A stretch of DNA of 25,441 nt from Peptacetobacter sp900539645 (GCF_047807365.1 NZ_JBLOUI010000036.1:1-25441); one strand, 5' to 3'; positions 13,554-22,215 are shown, numbered from the stretch's first letter. Numbers and translations are program-made. The notes: a model not told the origin generated them from the letters alone.

Positions 13554-13576
13554 AAAGTTACTAATTTTGTTTATTC

Positions 13577-15946
13577 TTAGAATCTCTGTTCAGTTCTTCC
13601 TATTATTTCGTCCTGTAAAGCTCTACTTAAATTGTTGAAGTGATCACTGTATCCTGCAACCCTAACTATTAAATCTTTGTATTCATCTGGGTTTTTCTGA
13701 GCAGCTAATAATACATTTTTATCGAATACGTTGAACTGTATATGATGTCCATCCATATTGAAGTATGCTCTTATTAAGTTAGCCATGTTGTCTAATCCTT
13801 CTTCACCCTGAACAACTGATGGTGCAAATCTCTGGTTTAATAGAGTTCCTCCAGTTATTAAGTGGTCCATTTTAGCACAAGATTTTATAACAGCTGTAGG
13901 TCCGTTAGTATCTCCACCTTTTTCTGGTGATATACCTTCAGAAACTGGTTTTTCAGCAAGTCTTCCGTTTGGACTAGCACCCATAACTTCACCGAAGTAT
14001 ACGTGGCAAGTTGTTGGAAGCATGTCTACTCTGTAGTGTCCACCATTTACTGTTGGTCTACCAGTTACTTCATCGTGATATAAGTTGAATACTTCTTTCA
14101 TTATATCATCTGCGTAATCGTCATCGTTTCCGTATTTTGGAGTTTTGTTTTTAACCATGTTAAGTTCTGCTTCATATCCTTCAAAGTTAGCTTCCATAGC
14201 TTTTAATAATGTATCCATGCTGAATTTTTCATTGTCGAATACATTGTATTTTATAGCAGCTAAACTGTCAGTTATTGTACCTATACCAACACCCTGGATG
14301 TATCTAGTATTGTATCTAGCTCCACCTCTCTGGTAGTCTTTACCTTTTGCTATACAGTCATCAACTATTGAAGACATTAATGGGCAAGGCATGTGTTCAG
14401 CACATATTCTTTCTATTATAGCATTACCTCTAACTTTTACATCTACCATGTAGTGTAACTGTTTTTTGTAAGCTTCGAATAATTCTTCGTAAGTTTTGAA
14501 ATCTCTTGGATCTCCAGTTTCTATACCAACCTGTTTTCCAGTGTATTTATCAAATCCGTTGTTTAATGTTAATTCTAATATTTTTGGTAAGTTCATGTAT
14601 CCAGTTAAAACGTAAGCTTCTTTACCAAAGCATCCTGTTTCAACACATCCACTTGTACCACCAAGTCTAGCATCTTCTATAGTTTTTCCAGCGTTAAGAA
14701 GTTCCTGTATTATAGCTTCTGTATTGTAGAATGCTGGCTGTCCCCATCCTTTTCTTGATATTTCACAAGCTCTTTTTAAGAATTTCTGAGGAGTTTTTCT
14801 ACTTATCTGAACGTTTGAACTTGGCTGAACTAATTTCATTTCGTCCATAACGTCTAATATTATGTAACTTACTTCATTTACCCCGTCCTGTCCATCTGGT
14901 CTTATACCACCAGTGTTAATGTTAACGAAGTCAGTGTAAGTTCCACTTTCTTTTAATGTTATACCAACTTTTGGAGGCGCTGGCTGGTTGTTGAATTTAA
15001 CCCACATACATTCTAGTAATTCCTGAGCACCTTCTCTTGTTAATCTTCCTTCTTCTACATCTTTTTCATAGAATGGATTTAAATGCTGGTCTAATCTACC
15101 TGGAGAGAATGCATCCCAAGTGTTAAGTTCTGTAGTTATACCAACATGTACGAACCAATACATCTGTATTGCCTGATGGAATGTTTTTGGAGCGTGTTCT
15201 GGTACAACGTCACAGTTTTCAGCTATTAATAATAAGTCTTTCTTTCTCTGTTCGTCAGTTGTTTCAGCTGCCATTTTTCTAGCTAATTCTGCATATCTTT
15301 TACCGAATATTATCATTGCGTCACAAGATATTGCCATAGCTTCTAAGTCAGCTTTTTTATCGTATGCTTCTTTATCGTTTAAGAAGTCTAAGTTAGCTAT
15401 TTCTTTTTCTATATCTTTTTTAAGATCTGCGAAACCTTTTCTGTATATTATGTCACCACAAACAGTGTGTCCTGGAGCTCTCTGTTCCATGAATTCTGTG
15501 AACATACCAGCTTCATAAGCGTTTTTCCATTCTGGAGCCATAGCGTTAACTATTTTTCTTCTAGTCTGTCTTTTTTCCCAGAAAGGTATTATTATTTCTT
15601 CCTGTATTCTCTTGTCTTCTTCAGTAACTGAGAAGTCAACTATATCTCTGTCATTCATTACGTTCATATCTTCTATTGTATGACAGCATATTTCTGGGTA
15701 TGTAGGAGCTGCCTGAGCTGAATCACCTTTTTCCCCAACTATTAATTCACCATCGTTTATACAAAGAGTTCTATTTTCCATGAAGTATTTGAAAGATAAA
15801 GCTCTTAACACTGGCATTTCAACGCTACCTTCCCATTTTTTGTACGCTTCTGTAAATAGTACCGCTCTTTCTATTGATATGTGCGGTTTAGTTGTTACAC
15901 TTGCTTCTCTTAATTTTTTAGTTCTTGCAAAAGTTCCTCTTCCCAT
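13577..15946 (-). CDS. hypD: trans-4-Hydroxy-L-proline dehydratase (glycyl radical enzyme)
   Basis: The protein has 789 residues, as I recall the Clostridioides difficile enzyme having. The thiyl-radical cysteine is Cys434 in GGTSGCVETG, with Glu436 two residues on, and the glycyl radical loop is RVAGYSDHF with Gly765. Phe152, His160, Asp278 and Tyr450, which I recall as active-site residues of that enzyme, are all at the same positions. This separates it from pyruvate formate-lyase, glycerol dehydratase and choline lyase. It removes water from trans-4-hydroxy-L-proline to give 1-pyrroline-5-carboxylate, and is active only without oxygen and after activation. The activase gene is 4 bases upstream and proC is downstream. 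The ATG 15946 has AGGAGG, which also encodes the last glycines of HypE. Confidence 0.96.
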   Translation of the reverse strand: MGRGTFARTKKLREASVTTKPHISIERAVLFTEAYKKWEGSVEMPVLRALSFKYFMENRTLCINDGELIVGEKGDSAQAAPTYPEICCHTIEDMNVMNDRDIVDFSVTEEDKRIQEEIIIPFWEKRQTRRKIVNAMAPEWKNAYEAGMFTEFMEQRAPGHTVCGDIIYRKGFADLKKDIEKEIANLDFLNDKEAYDKKADLEAMAISCDAMIIFGKRYAELARKMAAETTDEQRKKDLLLIAENCDVVPEHAPKTFHQAIQMYWFVHVGITTELNTWDAFSPGRLDQHLNPFYEKDVEEGRLTREGAQELLECMWVKFNNQPAPPKVGITLKESGTYTDFVNINTGGIRPDGQDGVNEVSYIILDVMDEMKLVQPSSNVQISRKTPQKFLKRACEISRKGWGQPAFYNTEAIIQELLNAGKTIEDARLGGTSGCVETGCFGKEAYVLTGYMNLPKILELTLNNGFDKYTGKQVGIETGDPRDFKTYEELFEAYKKQLHYMVDVKVRGNAIIERICAEHMPCPLMSSIVDDCIAKGKDYQRGGARYNTRYIQGVGIGTITDSLAAIKYNVFDNEKFSMDTLLKAMEANFEGYEAELNMVKNKTPKYGNDDDYADDIMKEVFNLYHDEVTGRPTVNGGHYRVDMLPTTCHVYFGEVMGASPNGRLAEKPVSEGISPEKGGDTNGPTAVIKSCAKMDHLITGGTLLNQRFAPSVVQGEEGLDNMANLIRAYFNMDGHHIQFNVFDKNVLLAAQKNPDEYKDLIVRVAGYSDHFNNLSRALQDEIIGRTEQRF

Positions 15947-15950
15947 GACA

Positions 15951-16862
15951 TTATCCTCCTATTTTTACATTTTGGAAATTATTGTTTTCAAAAATCATTT
16001 TGATTTCATTCATTTTTTCATCTGAAGGTTTAGTGAAATCATTACCTTCATATTCCTTATCTAGTTTAGTGTATTTGTGTTTTCCTATATCGTGATAAGG
16101 TAGTAAGTTTACAGCTTTTATGTTTAGAGGTTTTAAAAGCTCTATCATTTTCATTACCTCTTCGTTGTCATCATCAACATTTACTCCACCGATTAATGGT
16201 ATTCTTATGTTTATATAAGCTCCATTATCGTTTAGGAATTTTAAGTTTTTAAGTATTAAATCATTTGATTTTCCTGTAAATTTCTTGTGTTTATCTTCAT
16301 CTACTAACTTAATATCGAATAAAAATCTATTAGCATATGGTAGTATTTTTTCGTAGTGTTCTGTAGGTGCATATCCGCAAGTATCTATTGCTACATCTAT
16401 ACCTTTGTTTCTACATCCTCTAGCTAATTCACAGATAAAGTCCATATCCTGAACCATTACTTCACCACCTGATAAAGTAACTCCTCCGCCAGATTCTTCA
16501 TAGAACATTCTATCTTTTTCTATAAGTTTTAATAATTCTTTTACTGTGTACTCATCTCCAACGATCTCTCTAGCGTTGTTTATGCAATAATCTAAACAAG
16601 TTGCACATAGTTCACATTTATCTTTATTTAATCCTACACATCCTTCTTTCATGTAGATTGCATCGTGTGGGCATATTTCTTTACATTTACCACAAGCTCC
16701 ACATCTTTCCCGGTTGTATAGTACTTCTTTTGTATATGCTTGACTTTCTGGGTTATGACACCATACACATTCTAGTGGACATCCTTTGAAGAATACTGTA
16801 CTTCTTATTCCTGGTCCATCGTGTATGCTGCATTTCTGAAAGTTTATAACTAATGGTTTCAT
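15951..16862 (-). CDS. hypE: Glycyl radical enzyme activase for HypD (radical SAM)
   Basis: The protein has 303 residues from ATG 16862, which lies 9 bases after AGGAG; an ATG at 16871 directly abuts that site and is unlikely. The radical SAM cysteines are C28, C32 and C35 (CPLECVWC). They are followed by a ferredoxin-like insert with two 4Fe-4S sets (C54, 57, 60, 64 and C83, 86, 89, 93), typical of activases of this branch. ESGGGVTLSGGEV is the conserved activase segment that contacts SAM. It uses reduced Fe-S and S-adenosylmethionine to abstract hydrogen from Gly765 of HypD. It is the first gene of the unit, with a possible long leader. Confidence 0.94.
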   Translation of the reverse strand: MKPLVINFQKCSIHDGPGIRSTVFFKGCPLECVWCHNPESQAYTKEVLYNRERCGACGKCKEICPHDAIYMKEGCVGLNKDKCELCATCLDYCINNAREIVGDEYTVKELLKLIEKDRMFYEESGGGVTLSGGEVMVQDMDFICELARGCRNKGIDVAIDTCGYAPTEHYEKILPYANRFLFDIKLVDEDKHKKFTGKSNDLILKNLKFLNDNGAYINIRIPLIGGVNVDDDNEEVMKMIELLKPLNIKAVNLLPYHDIGKHKYTKLDKEYEGNDFTKPSDEKMNEIKMIFENNNFQNVKIGG

Positions 16863-16938
16863 TAAACGCATCTCCTATTTTTAATATTCTATATAGCAAC
16901 TTTCATTGACAATTATTTAACTCTTTTGGACAAAAGAA

Positions 16939-16975
16939 AAAGATAAATATAATCATCACTAAAATATTTATCTTT
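16939..16975. promoter_or_regulatory. 12-bp perfect hairpin in the hypE leader
   Basis: AAAGATAAATAT (16939-16950) and ATATTTATCTTT (16964-16975) are perfect complements around a 13-base loop, about 80 bases upstream of hypE. If the promoter at 17065-17092 is right, the hairpin lies within the hypE leader RNA. It may be a weak AU attenuator, an RNA-stabilising structure or a DNA operator. No known riboswitch sequence is visible in the leader. Confidence 0.4.
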
Positions 16976-17064
16976 AAAAATAAAATAATAATTGCAAATC
17001 AATTGCGCTTATCTAAAACAATAACCTTATATCTGAATATTATCATATGAGATTTTTAAAGTCT

Positions 17065-17098
17065 ATAATATTTGACAAACCTGCAATACCAATATAAT
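17065..17098. promoter_or_regulatory. Overlapping divergent promoters upstream of hypE
   Basis: On the minus strand TTGGTA (17092-17087) and TATTAT (17070-17065), 16 bases apart, could drive hypE with a leader of about 200 bases. On the plus strand TTGACA (17072-17077) and TATAAT (17093-17098) are perfect hexamers 15 bases apart, and no plus-strand gene follows. The two occupy the same bases, so they would exclude each other. Confidence 0.45.
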
Positions 17099-17237
17099 AT
17101 TGTTATTATTTTATTAATAACAAAAAGATATCGTTTTCTTGTTTTTTCTCATACAAGTATTGAAAATACTCACTTTCTATATTTTATGCTTCTTACTTTT
17201 TATACTATTTATATTTTTTACAATTTTCAAAGACAAA

Positions 17238-17273
17238 AAAATACTGTAATGCATTTGTACATTACAGTATTTT
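17238..17273 (-). terminator. Second, strong hairpin terminator downstream of htrA
   Basis: AAAATACTGTAATG pairs perfectly with CATTACAGTATTTT around an 8-base loop. T-runs follow on both strands (TTTTTTT on the minus strand), so it can terminate htrA transcripts and also transcripts coming from the plus strand. Confidence 0.8.
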
Positions 17274-17274
17274 T

Positions 17275-17320
17275 AGGCTACATAATATTTAGGTTTTGTG
17301 GTCGTATTTTTATGTAGCCT
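17275..17320 (-). terminator. First hairpin downstream of htrA
   Basis: AGGCTACATA (17275-17284) and TATGTAGCCT (17311-17320) are perfect complements with a 26-base loop, 100 bases past the htrA stop. On the plus strand TTTTTAG follows directly. With the neighbouring hairpin it forms a tandem terminator. Apart from these hairpins and the promoters above, the 548 bases from 16872 to 17419 show nothing further. Confidence 0.6.
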
Positions 17321-17419
17321 TTTTAGAGTTATATATATTTTAAAAAAAGGATTTCGTATTTAATCAGTTGTTTTCATTTTTCAAATAATTTATTTCATTT
17401 TAAAGATATTTTTTGTTAA

Positions 17420-18502
17420 CTATTTAGAGAATGTAACTGTTAATTTCTGTTCTTTTCCATTTCTTAAAACTGTTATTTCAGCTTTATCTCCACTTCTGTA
17501 GTTGTATAGAGCTTTGTTTAAGTCGTTCATACTAGTTATTTCAGTGTCGCCTAATTTTATTATTATATCTCCTGCTGCCATGTTTGCTTTTTCAGCTGCA
17601 GATCCTGAAGTAACTTCTGCTACATATACACCACTATCTCCTGTTAAATCCTGTCCAACAGCCTGTTCATATGTTTCTAAGTCTGTTCCTTTTATACCTA
17701 GAGTAACTTTTTCGTAGTTACCATCTTTTATAACTTCAGTTATTATATTTTTAGCTGTGTTTATTGGAATTGCAAATCCTAAACCTTCACCCTGAGATGC
17801 TTTGGCTGTGTTTATACCTATTACTTCACCTTTTTCGTTTAATAATGGTCCACCACTATTACCAGAGTTTATACTTGCATCTGTCTGGATTAATCCTGTC
17901 ATATTTGTTGACTGGTCTGTGCTTATTGTTCTGTCAAGTCCACTTATTATACCCTGAGTAACACTCTTCTGAAGATCTAATCCAAGTGGATTACCTATTG
18001 CTATTGATATATCTCCAACTTCTACCTCGTCACTATCTCCTAAATCTGCTGCAGTAAGTCCTGTTTTATCAACTTTAACCATAGCTAAGTCCATCTGTGA
18101 GTCATACCATATAACCTTACCCTCTATGTCTGAACCATCACTAAATAGTACATTTACACTTGTTGCATCTCCATCAGATACAACGTGTGAGTTTGTTAAT
18201 ATGTATCCATTTGAGTCAACTATTATACCAGTACCAACACCCTGTGTTTCCTGTGGTATTGCAAACATATTGTCCTGACTTACACTAGTTGTTGTTATAC
18301 CAACTACTGATGGTGTAGCCTTTTTAGCAACTGCCTGGTATACGTTCTGGCTCTTTGATCCTTCACTAACTACTATGTTTGATGACTGTGAACTGCTTGC
18401 TATTTTATCTTTTAGTGCGAATAATGTAAGTGAGCTCCCTAATATTGAACTTATTACCGCAACTACTACTATTATCCCTATTCCTTTATTTTTTAGTTTC
18501 AT
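17420..18502 (-). CDS. HtrA/DegP-family membrane-anchored serine protease
   Basis: The protein has 360 residues from ATG 18502, with GGAG 9 bases upstream; earlier in-frame starts lack ribosome sites. A basic start and one hydrophobic segment (about 7-30) anchor it to the membrane with the protease outside. The trypsin-like domain carries His106 (LTNSHVV), Asp138 (SQMDLAMVKV) and Ser216 (NSGNSGGPLL). A PDZ domain fills the last ~90 residues (GVYVAEVTSGSAAEKANM, IIKLGDTEITS). Such proteases degrade or refold misfolded proteins at the cell surface under stress. One PDZ domain is usual for Gram-positive HtrA. A TATAAT lies at 18582-18587 on the minus strand, but its -35 is poor. Confidence 0.93.
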   Translation of the reverse strand: MKLKNKGIGIIVVVAVISSILGSSLTLFALKDKIASSSQSSNIVVSEGSKSQNVYQAVAKKATPSVVGITTTSVSQDNMFAIPQETQGVGTGIIVDSNGYILTNSHVVSDGDATSVNVLFSDGSDIEGKVIWYDSQMDLAMVKVDKTGLTAADLGDSDEVEVGDISIAIGNPLGLDLQKSVTQGIISGLDRTISTDQSTNMTGLIQTDASINSGNSGGPLLNEKGEVIGINTAKASQGEGLGFAIPINTAKNIITEVIKDGNYEKVTLGIKGTDLETYEQAVGQDLTGDSGVYVAEVTSGSAAEKANMAAGDIIIKLGDTEITSMNDLNKALYNYRSGDKAEITVLRNGKEQKLTVTFSK

Positions 18503-18628
18503 ATTTTTCCACTCCATTCTTTTTAGTTTTGTTTTATCGATAAACATTAGTTTTTTTGTCTTTATCTTTTCTATGGTTTTATTATATTCTCGTTAGCTTA
18601 ATTAAAACTTAAAAGAGAGAGTTTTTCA

Positions 18629-18667
18629 AAAAAATAAAAAAAGACTGCTACAAAATTTGTAACAGTC
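18629..18667 (-). terminator. Terminator of the Na/Pi cotransporter gene
   Basis: On the minus strand GACTGTTACAAA pairs with TTTGTAGCAGTC with one mismatch (18643-18667), then TTTTTTTATTTTTTT follows. It begins 16 bases past the stop codon. Confidence 0.9.
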
Positions 18668-18682
18668 TAAGTTATTTATATC

Positions 18683-20311
18683 TTATTCTACAACGTGTTT
18701 TTTCTGAGCAATTACTCTCTTAGCTATATTAACAGCGTGGTCTGATACTCTTTCAAGAGCTGTTATTATATCAAGGAATACAACACCATTGTCTATACTA
18801 CAAAGGTTGTTGTTTAATCTATACATGTGACTTGCTCTACAAGTTTTTTCCATCATATCTACTTTTTCTTCTATCCGGAATACTTTATATGCTAAGTTAA
18901 TATCATCATTTTTAAATGCTTCTAACGCACTGCTGTATGCAGATATTACATAGTTGTATATTTCTTCTAGCTGGTTCTTACCTTGTTCAGAGAACTCTAA
19001 ATCTCCATCTATCATTATCTGAGAAAGTTCAGCTATATTCTTAGCATGATCCCCTATTCTTTCTATGTCGTTTACTGTGTTGAATAGGTTGTCTACAGCT
19101 TCTCTTGAGTCTTCATCTAATGCTGCAGTTTTTGATAGTTTTAGAAGGTAATTAAGTATAATTTTCTGTAGTTCGTTTACAGTTTCTTCCTTAACAAAAA
19201 CTTTGCCCACATATTCATCAGATTTTTCAAGTATTGCTGATATTGAGCAATCTAAGCTTTCTTTAGCTTTTTTACCCATTCTTGAAGTTTCTTTTATAGT
19301 ATTGATAAGAGCTATTGAAGGTATTTCAAGCATCTTATCATCGATGTATTTAACTGTTTTGATATCTTCTTCATCTTCAGCTTTATCAGGAATTATTCTC
19401 ATTGCCATTTTAATTATTATATTATTGAATGGAAGTAATATTAAAACAGATATTATGTTGAATAATGTATGAGTATTTGCTATCTGTCTTGCAACATTTC
19501 CTGGATCCATTCCTGTAACTACTGATACAACTGGTTTATTAAGGAATATTAAGAATAATATTGTTCCTAATACGTTGAATATTAAGTGTATTACCGCAGC
19601 TCTCTTGGCATTTTTATTTGCCCCTATACTTGAAAGAAGTGAAGTAACACAAGTACCTATATTCTGTCCGTAAAGTATTGGTAATGCTGCATTTAGAGGT
19701 ATTAGTCCTTCAGCTGCTAATGCAACTAGCATACCCATTGAAGCACTTGAACTCTGTACTATTGCTGTTATACCAAATCCTAGTAATAATCCTAAAAGTG
19801 GATACTGTCCAAATGAAACTAACATATCTGTGAATCCTTTGTAATCTCTTAAAGGTTCAACAGCATCTTTCATGAATTCCATACCTGTAAATAACATACC
19901 AAATCCTATAAGGATTTCTGCTATATGTTTTACTTTTGGATTTTTACCAAATAAATAAAGTACTATCCCTATACCTAGAGCTACTGGAGCCATACCATTA
20001 AGGTTGAACGATACCAACTGTGCTGTAACAGTTGTACCTATATTCGCACCCATTATAACCCCAATTGCCTGTTTTAATGTCATGATTCCCGCATTAACAA
20101 ATCCGACAACCATTACTGTAGTAGCACTTGAACTCTGTATAACCGCTGTAACACCAGTACCTACAAGTACTCCCATAAATATATTACTTGTTAAAAGTTT
20201 TATAATCGCTTTTAATTTTGTCCCGGCAGATTTTTGTAATCCCTCTCCCATAAGGTTCATACCATATAGGAAAAGACCAAGTCCTCCCATTAGACTTATT
20301 ACTATGCTCAA
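18683..20311 (-). CDS. Na+/phosphate cotransporter with PhoU-like tail (NptA/YjbB type)
   Basis: The 542-residue protein has the inverted repeat pattern of this family: QSSSATT at 59-65 and QSSSAS at 186-191, each in a pair of re-entrant hydrophobic segments, with further helices to about residue 310. Residues ~340-540 are a PhoU-like helical domain (NDIERIGDHAKNIAEL and LERVSDHAVNIAKR, the two metal-binding ExxxD repeats). It probably moves phosphate with sodium; direction is not certain, as relatives include exporters. Start is TTG 20311, with GGAGGAGGAG 8 bases upstream; the next ATG is seven residues in and has no ribosome site. A possible PhoP box upstream supports a phosphate role. Confidence 0.9.
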   Translation of the reverse strand: MSIVISLMGGLGLFLYGMNLMGEGLQKSAGTKLKAIIKLLTSNIFMGVLVGTGVTAVIQSSSATTVMVVGFVNAGIMTLKQAIGVIMGANIGTTVTAQLVSFNLNGMAPVALGIGIVLYLFGKNPKVKHIAEILIGFGMLFTGMEFMKDAVEPLRDYKGFTDMLVSFGQYPLLGLLLGFGITAIVQSSSASMGMLVALAAEGLIPLNAALPILYGQNIGTCVTSLLSSIGANKNAKRAAVIHLIFNVLGTILFLIFLNKPVVSVVTGMDPGNVARQIANTHTLFNIISVLILLPFNNIIIKMAMRIIPDKAEDEEDIKTVKYIDDKMLEIPSIALINTIKETSRMGKKAKESLDCSISAILEKSDEYVGKVFVKEETVNELQKIILNYLLKLSKTAALDEDSREAVDNLFNTVNDIERIGDHAKNIAELSQIMIDGDLEFSEQGKNQLEEIYNYVISAYSSALEAFKNDDINLAYKVFRIEEKVDMMEKTCRASHMYRLNNNLCSIDNGVVFLDIITALERVSDHAVNIAKRVIAQKKHVVE

Positions 20312-20372
20312 AAAAATCTCCTCCTCCGCTATAGATTATTTCTATTCGTTTTCCTTTTTGCACATTAATTTT

Positions 20373-20425
20373 ATGATATCAAATTCAAGGATTAGTTTAG
20401 TTAAATCTATGTTAAAAATGTTAAA
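20373..20425 (-). promoter_or_regulatory. Possible PhoP box and promoter of the Na/Pi cotransporter gene
   Basis: On the minus strand three direct repeats TTTAACA, TTTAACA and TTTAACT end at 20419, 20410 and 20399, with 9 and 11 bases between starts. Bacillus PhoP sites are direct TTAACA-like repeats about 11 bases apart covering the -35 region. Here a TATCAT (-10 candidate, 20373-20378) lies 20 bases further on, so the last repeat sits where the -35 would be. Sequence, geometry and the phosphate transporter downstream agree, but AT-rich DNA makes such repeats common. Confidence 0.4.
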
Positions 20426-20493
20426 AAAGCATAACAAATTTAATATTTTATTTTTTTATTATTTCTAATTTTTTAATCGGCAACTATAGATTT

Positions 20494-22092
20494 TTACTTT
20501 ACACTTTTGTATTTTTCGATTATTTTTTCAGCACATTTTATTCCATCTACTGCTGCAGTTACTATTCCTCCTGCGTATCCAGCTCCTTCACCACATGGGT
20601 AAAGTCCTGCTACACTCATAGCTTCAAGAGTTTCTTCATTTCTTACAATTCTTATTGGAGAAGATGATCTTGTTTCAACACCAGTAAGTATTGCGTCGTG
20701 CATGTCAAATCCTTCTAATTTTCTTCCAAGCTTTATAATTCCTTCTTTCATAGTTTCAACTACAAATCCTGGCAGACATTCATCAAGAGATGTCAGAGTT
20801 ATACCTGGATTATATGAAGGGTTTACATCTCCTATACTTGTAGATGCTTTGTCTTTTAAGAAATCTCCAACAAGCTGAGCTGGTGCGTTGTAGTTTTCGC
20901 CACCTAGTTTAAATGCAAGCTGTTCGTATTTTCTCTGGAATTCAACACCTGCTAGTGGGTAGTCGCTGTCAAAGTCCTCAGGAGATACATTTACTAATAG
21001 CGCACTGTTTGCATTTTCTTTGTCCCTACTGTGCTCACTCATTCCATTTGTTACTACCTCGTTTTCCTCTGATGCAGAAGCTATTACACTTCCACCAGGA
21101 CACATACAGAATGTGTACGCTGTTCTTCCATTAGAAGTATGCTCTATTAATCTGTAGTCAGCTGCACCTAATCTTGGATGGTTGAAATATTCCCCGTACT
21201 GAGATTTATTTATCATCTGCTGAGGATGTTCTATTCTCGCACCTATAGCAAAAGGTTTCTGGATTATTGTAACTCCTCTTTTGTATAACATTTCATAGGT
21301 ATCTCTAGCACTGTGTCCTATTGCAAGGATTGCTGCTTCTACTTCTATTTTTTCGTTGTCATTTATTGTTATACTAGTTATTTTATTATTTTCTATACAT
21401 ATATCTGTAACCTGAGATTCAAATTTAACCTCTCCACCTAAGTGTTTTATGTCTTCTCTTATGTTTTTAACGACATTTTTTAGGATATCTGTTCCAACGT
21501 GTGGCTTGTGAGAGTATAGTATCTCATCTGGTGCATCGTGCTTTACAAGCTCCTCAAGTACTTTTCTACATCTTATGTCTTTAGCTCTAGTAGTTAGCTT
21601 ACCGTCTGAGAATGTACCTGCTCCACCTTCACCAAACTGTACGTTTGATTTTTTATTAAATATTCTATTTTTCCAGAAGTTATTTACATCATCAGTTCTT
21701 TTATCTACGTCTGATCCTCTTTCAATCATTATAGGGCAGTATCCATTCTGAGCTAATAATAAAGATGCAAATAACCCAGCAGGACCACTACCTATTACCG
21801 CAATTCTTCCTTTTGGCTCTATATTTCCACTCTTAACTCCTATGTATGACTTCTGTTTTACCTGTACTACATCTTTGTGTTTTCTTTTTAGTACTTTTTC
21901 TTCATTTTTTAGTTCTACATCTACAGTATATACAAACATCATATTGCCTTTTTTTCTAGCGTCAATCGATTCTTTGTATATGCTGTATTTCAATAGTTCA
22001 TTTTCTTTTATACCTAGTTTTTTGATTACTAGTTTTTTTAGTATGCTTATATCTTCATCTATTGTAAGCTTTAAGTTTGATACTCTTAGCAT
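20494..22092 (-). CDS. FAD-dependent dehydrogenase (COG2509 type)
   Basis: The 532-residue protein has an N-terminal ~90-residue alpha-beta domain (MLRVSNLKLTIDEDI, KRKHKDVVQVKQKSY). It is followed by a FAD-binding GSGPAGLFASLLLAQNGYCP loop (about 98-117) and the family segments VQFGEGGAGTFSDGKLTTR, IGHSARDTYEML and YPCGEGAGYAGGIVTAAVDG near the end. This is a widespread, uncharacterised FAD-dependent oxidoreductase group often annotated as NAD(FAD)-utilising dehydrogenase; its substrate is unknown. The final GEGAGYAGGI motif closes the FAD site. The ATG 22092 is preceded by AAAGGAG. It is separated from the upstream gene by a long terminator-like palindrome. Confidence 0.88.
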   Translation of the reverse strand: MLRVSNLKLTIDEDISILKKLVIKKLGIKENELLKYSIYKESIDARKKGNMMFVYTVDVELKNEEKVLKRKHKDVVQVKQKSYIGVKSGNIEPKGRIAVIGSGPAGLFASLLLAQNGYCPIMIERGSDVDKRTDDVNNFWKNRIFNKKSNVQFGEGGAGTFSDGKLTTRAKDIRCRKVLEELVKHDAPDEILYSHKPHVGTDILKNVVKNIREDIKHLGGEVKFESQVTDICIENNKITSITINDNEKIEVEAAILAIGHSARDTYEMLYKRGVTIIQKPFAIGARIEHPQQMINKSQYGEYFNHPRLGAADYRLIEHTSNGRTAYTFCMCPGGSVIASASEENEVVTNGMSEHSRDKENANSALLVNVSPEDFDSDYPLAGVEFQRKYEQLAFKLGGENYNAPAQLVGDFLKDKASTSIGDVNPSYNPGITLTSLDECLPGFVVETMKEGIIKLGRKLEGFDMHDAILTGVETRSSSPIRIVRNEETLEAMSVAGLYPCGEGAGYAGGIVTAAVDGIKCAEKIIEKYKSVK

Positions 22093-22104
22093 AGTTTTCT
22101 CCTT

Positions 22105-22215
22105 TCTAAATTTCGACCTTAAAAAAGGCCGTCTAAAAATCGGTATTTAAAATAATGCCGAACAGCAATTATGCCATTCGACATTAATTAAATACAAACT
22201 AGTTAGACGACCTTA
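22105..22215 (-). terminator. Long palindromic terminator after the unknown 122-residue gene
   Basis: On the minus strand AAGGTCGTCTAA pairs with TTAGACGGCCTT. Inside, GTATTTAATTAATGTCGAA pairs with TTCGGCATTATTTTAAATAC, and TTTTTT follows the outer arm. The outer arm overlaps the stop codon of the preceding gene. Its length resembles that of the other palindromic elements, but the conserved GACAATC/CCTGGAG core is absent, so I do not count it among them. Confidence 0.65.

Larger units (their letters stand above)
17100..17325 (+). ncRNA. Candidate small RNA between hypE and htrA
   Basis: Downstream of the orphan plus-strand promoter, a 9-bp hairpin (17100-17108 with 17115-17123, TTGTTATTA/TAATAACAA) sits near the predicted 5' end. 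About 115 bases on come two strong hairpins, 17238-17273 and 17275-17320, both followed by T-runs on the plus strand. Promoter, 5' hairpin and terminators without a convincing coding frame fit a small RNA of about 170-220 bases. The terminators also fit the end of htrA on the other strand, so this is only a candidate. Confidence 0.3.

Noticed and set aside
13577..15946. Pyruvate formate-lyase, glycerol dehydratase or choline TMA-lyase
   Set aside because: There is a single thiyl cysteine in TSGCVETG rather than the Cys-Cys pair of pyruvate formate-lyase. The active-site positions and the proC neighbour match hydroxyproline dehydratase.
17072..17317. 81-codon open frame on the plus strand between hypE and htrA
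   Set aside because: It runs through two terminator hairpins, has no ribosome site, and is Tyr/Phe/Ile-rich from AT-rich DNA; a small RNA is the better reading of the signals there.
20004..20468. 154-codon open frame on the plus strand opposite the Na/Pi cotransporter gene
   Set aside because: It lies antisense to a well-supported gene, is Pro/Ile/Thr-rich as expected of a shadow frame, and has no ribosome site or family resemblance.
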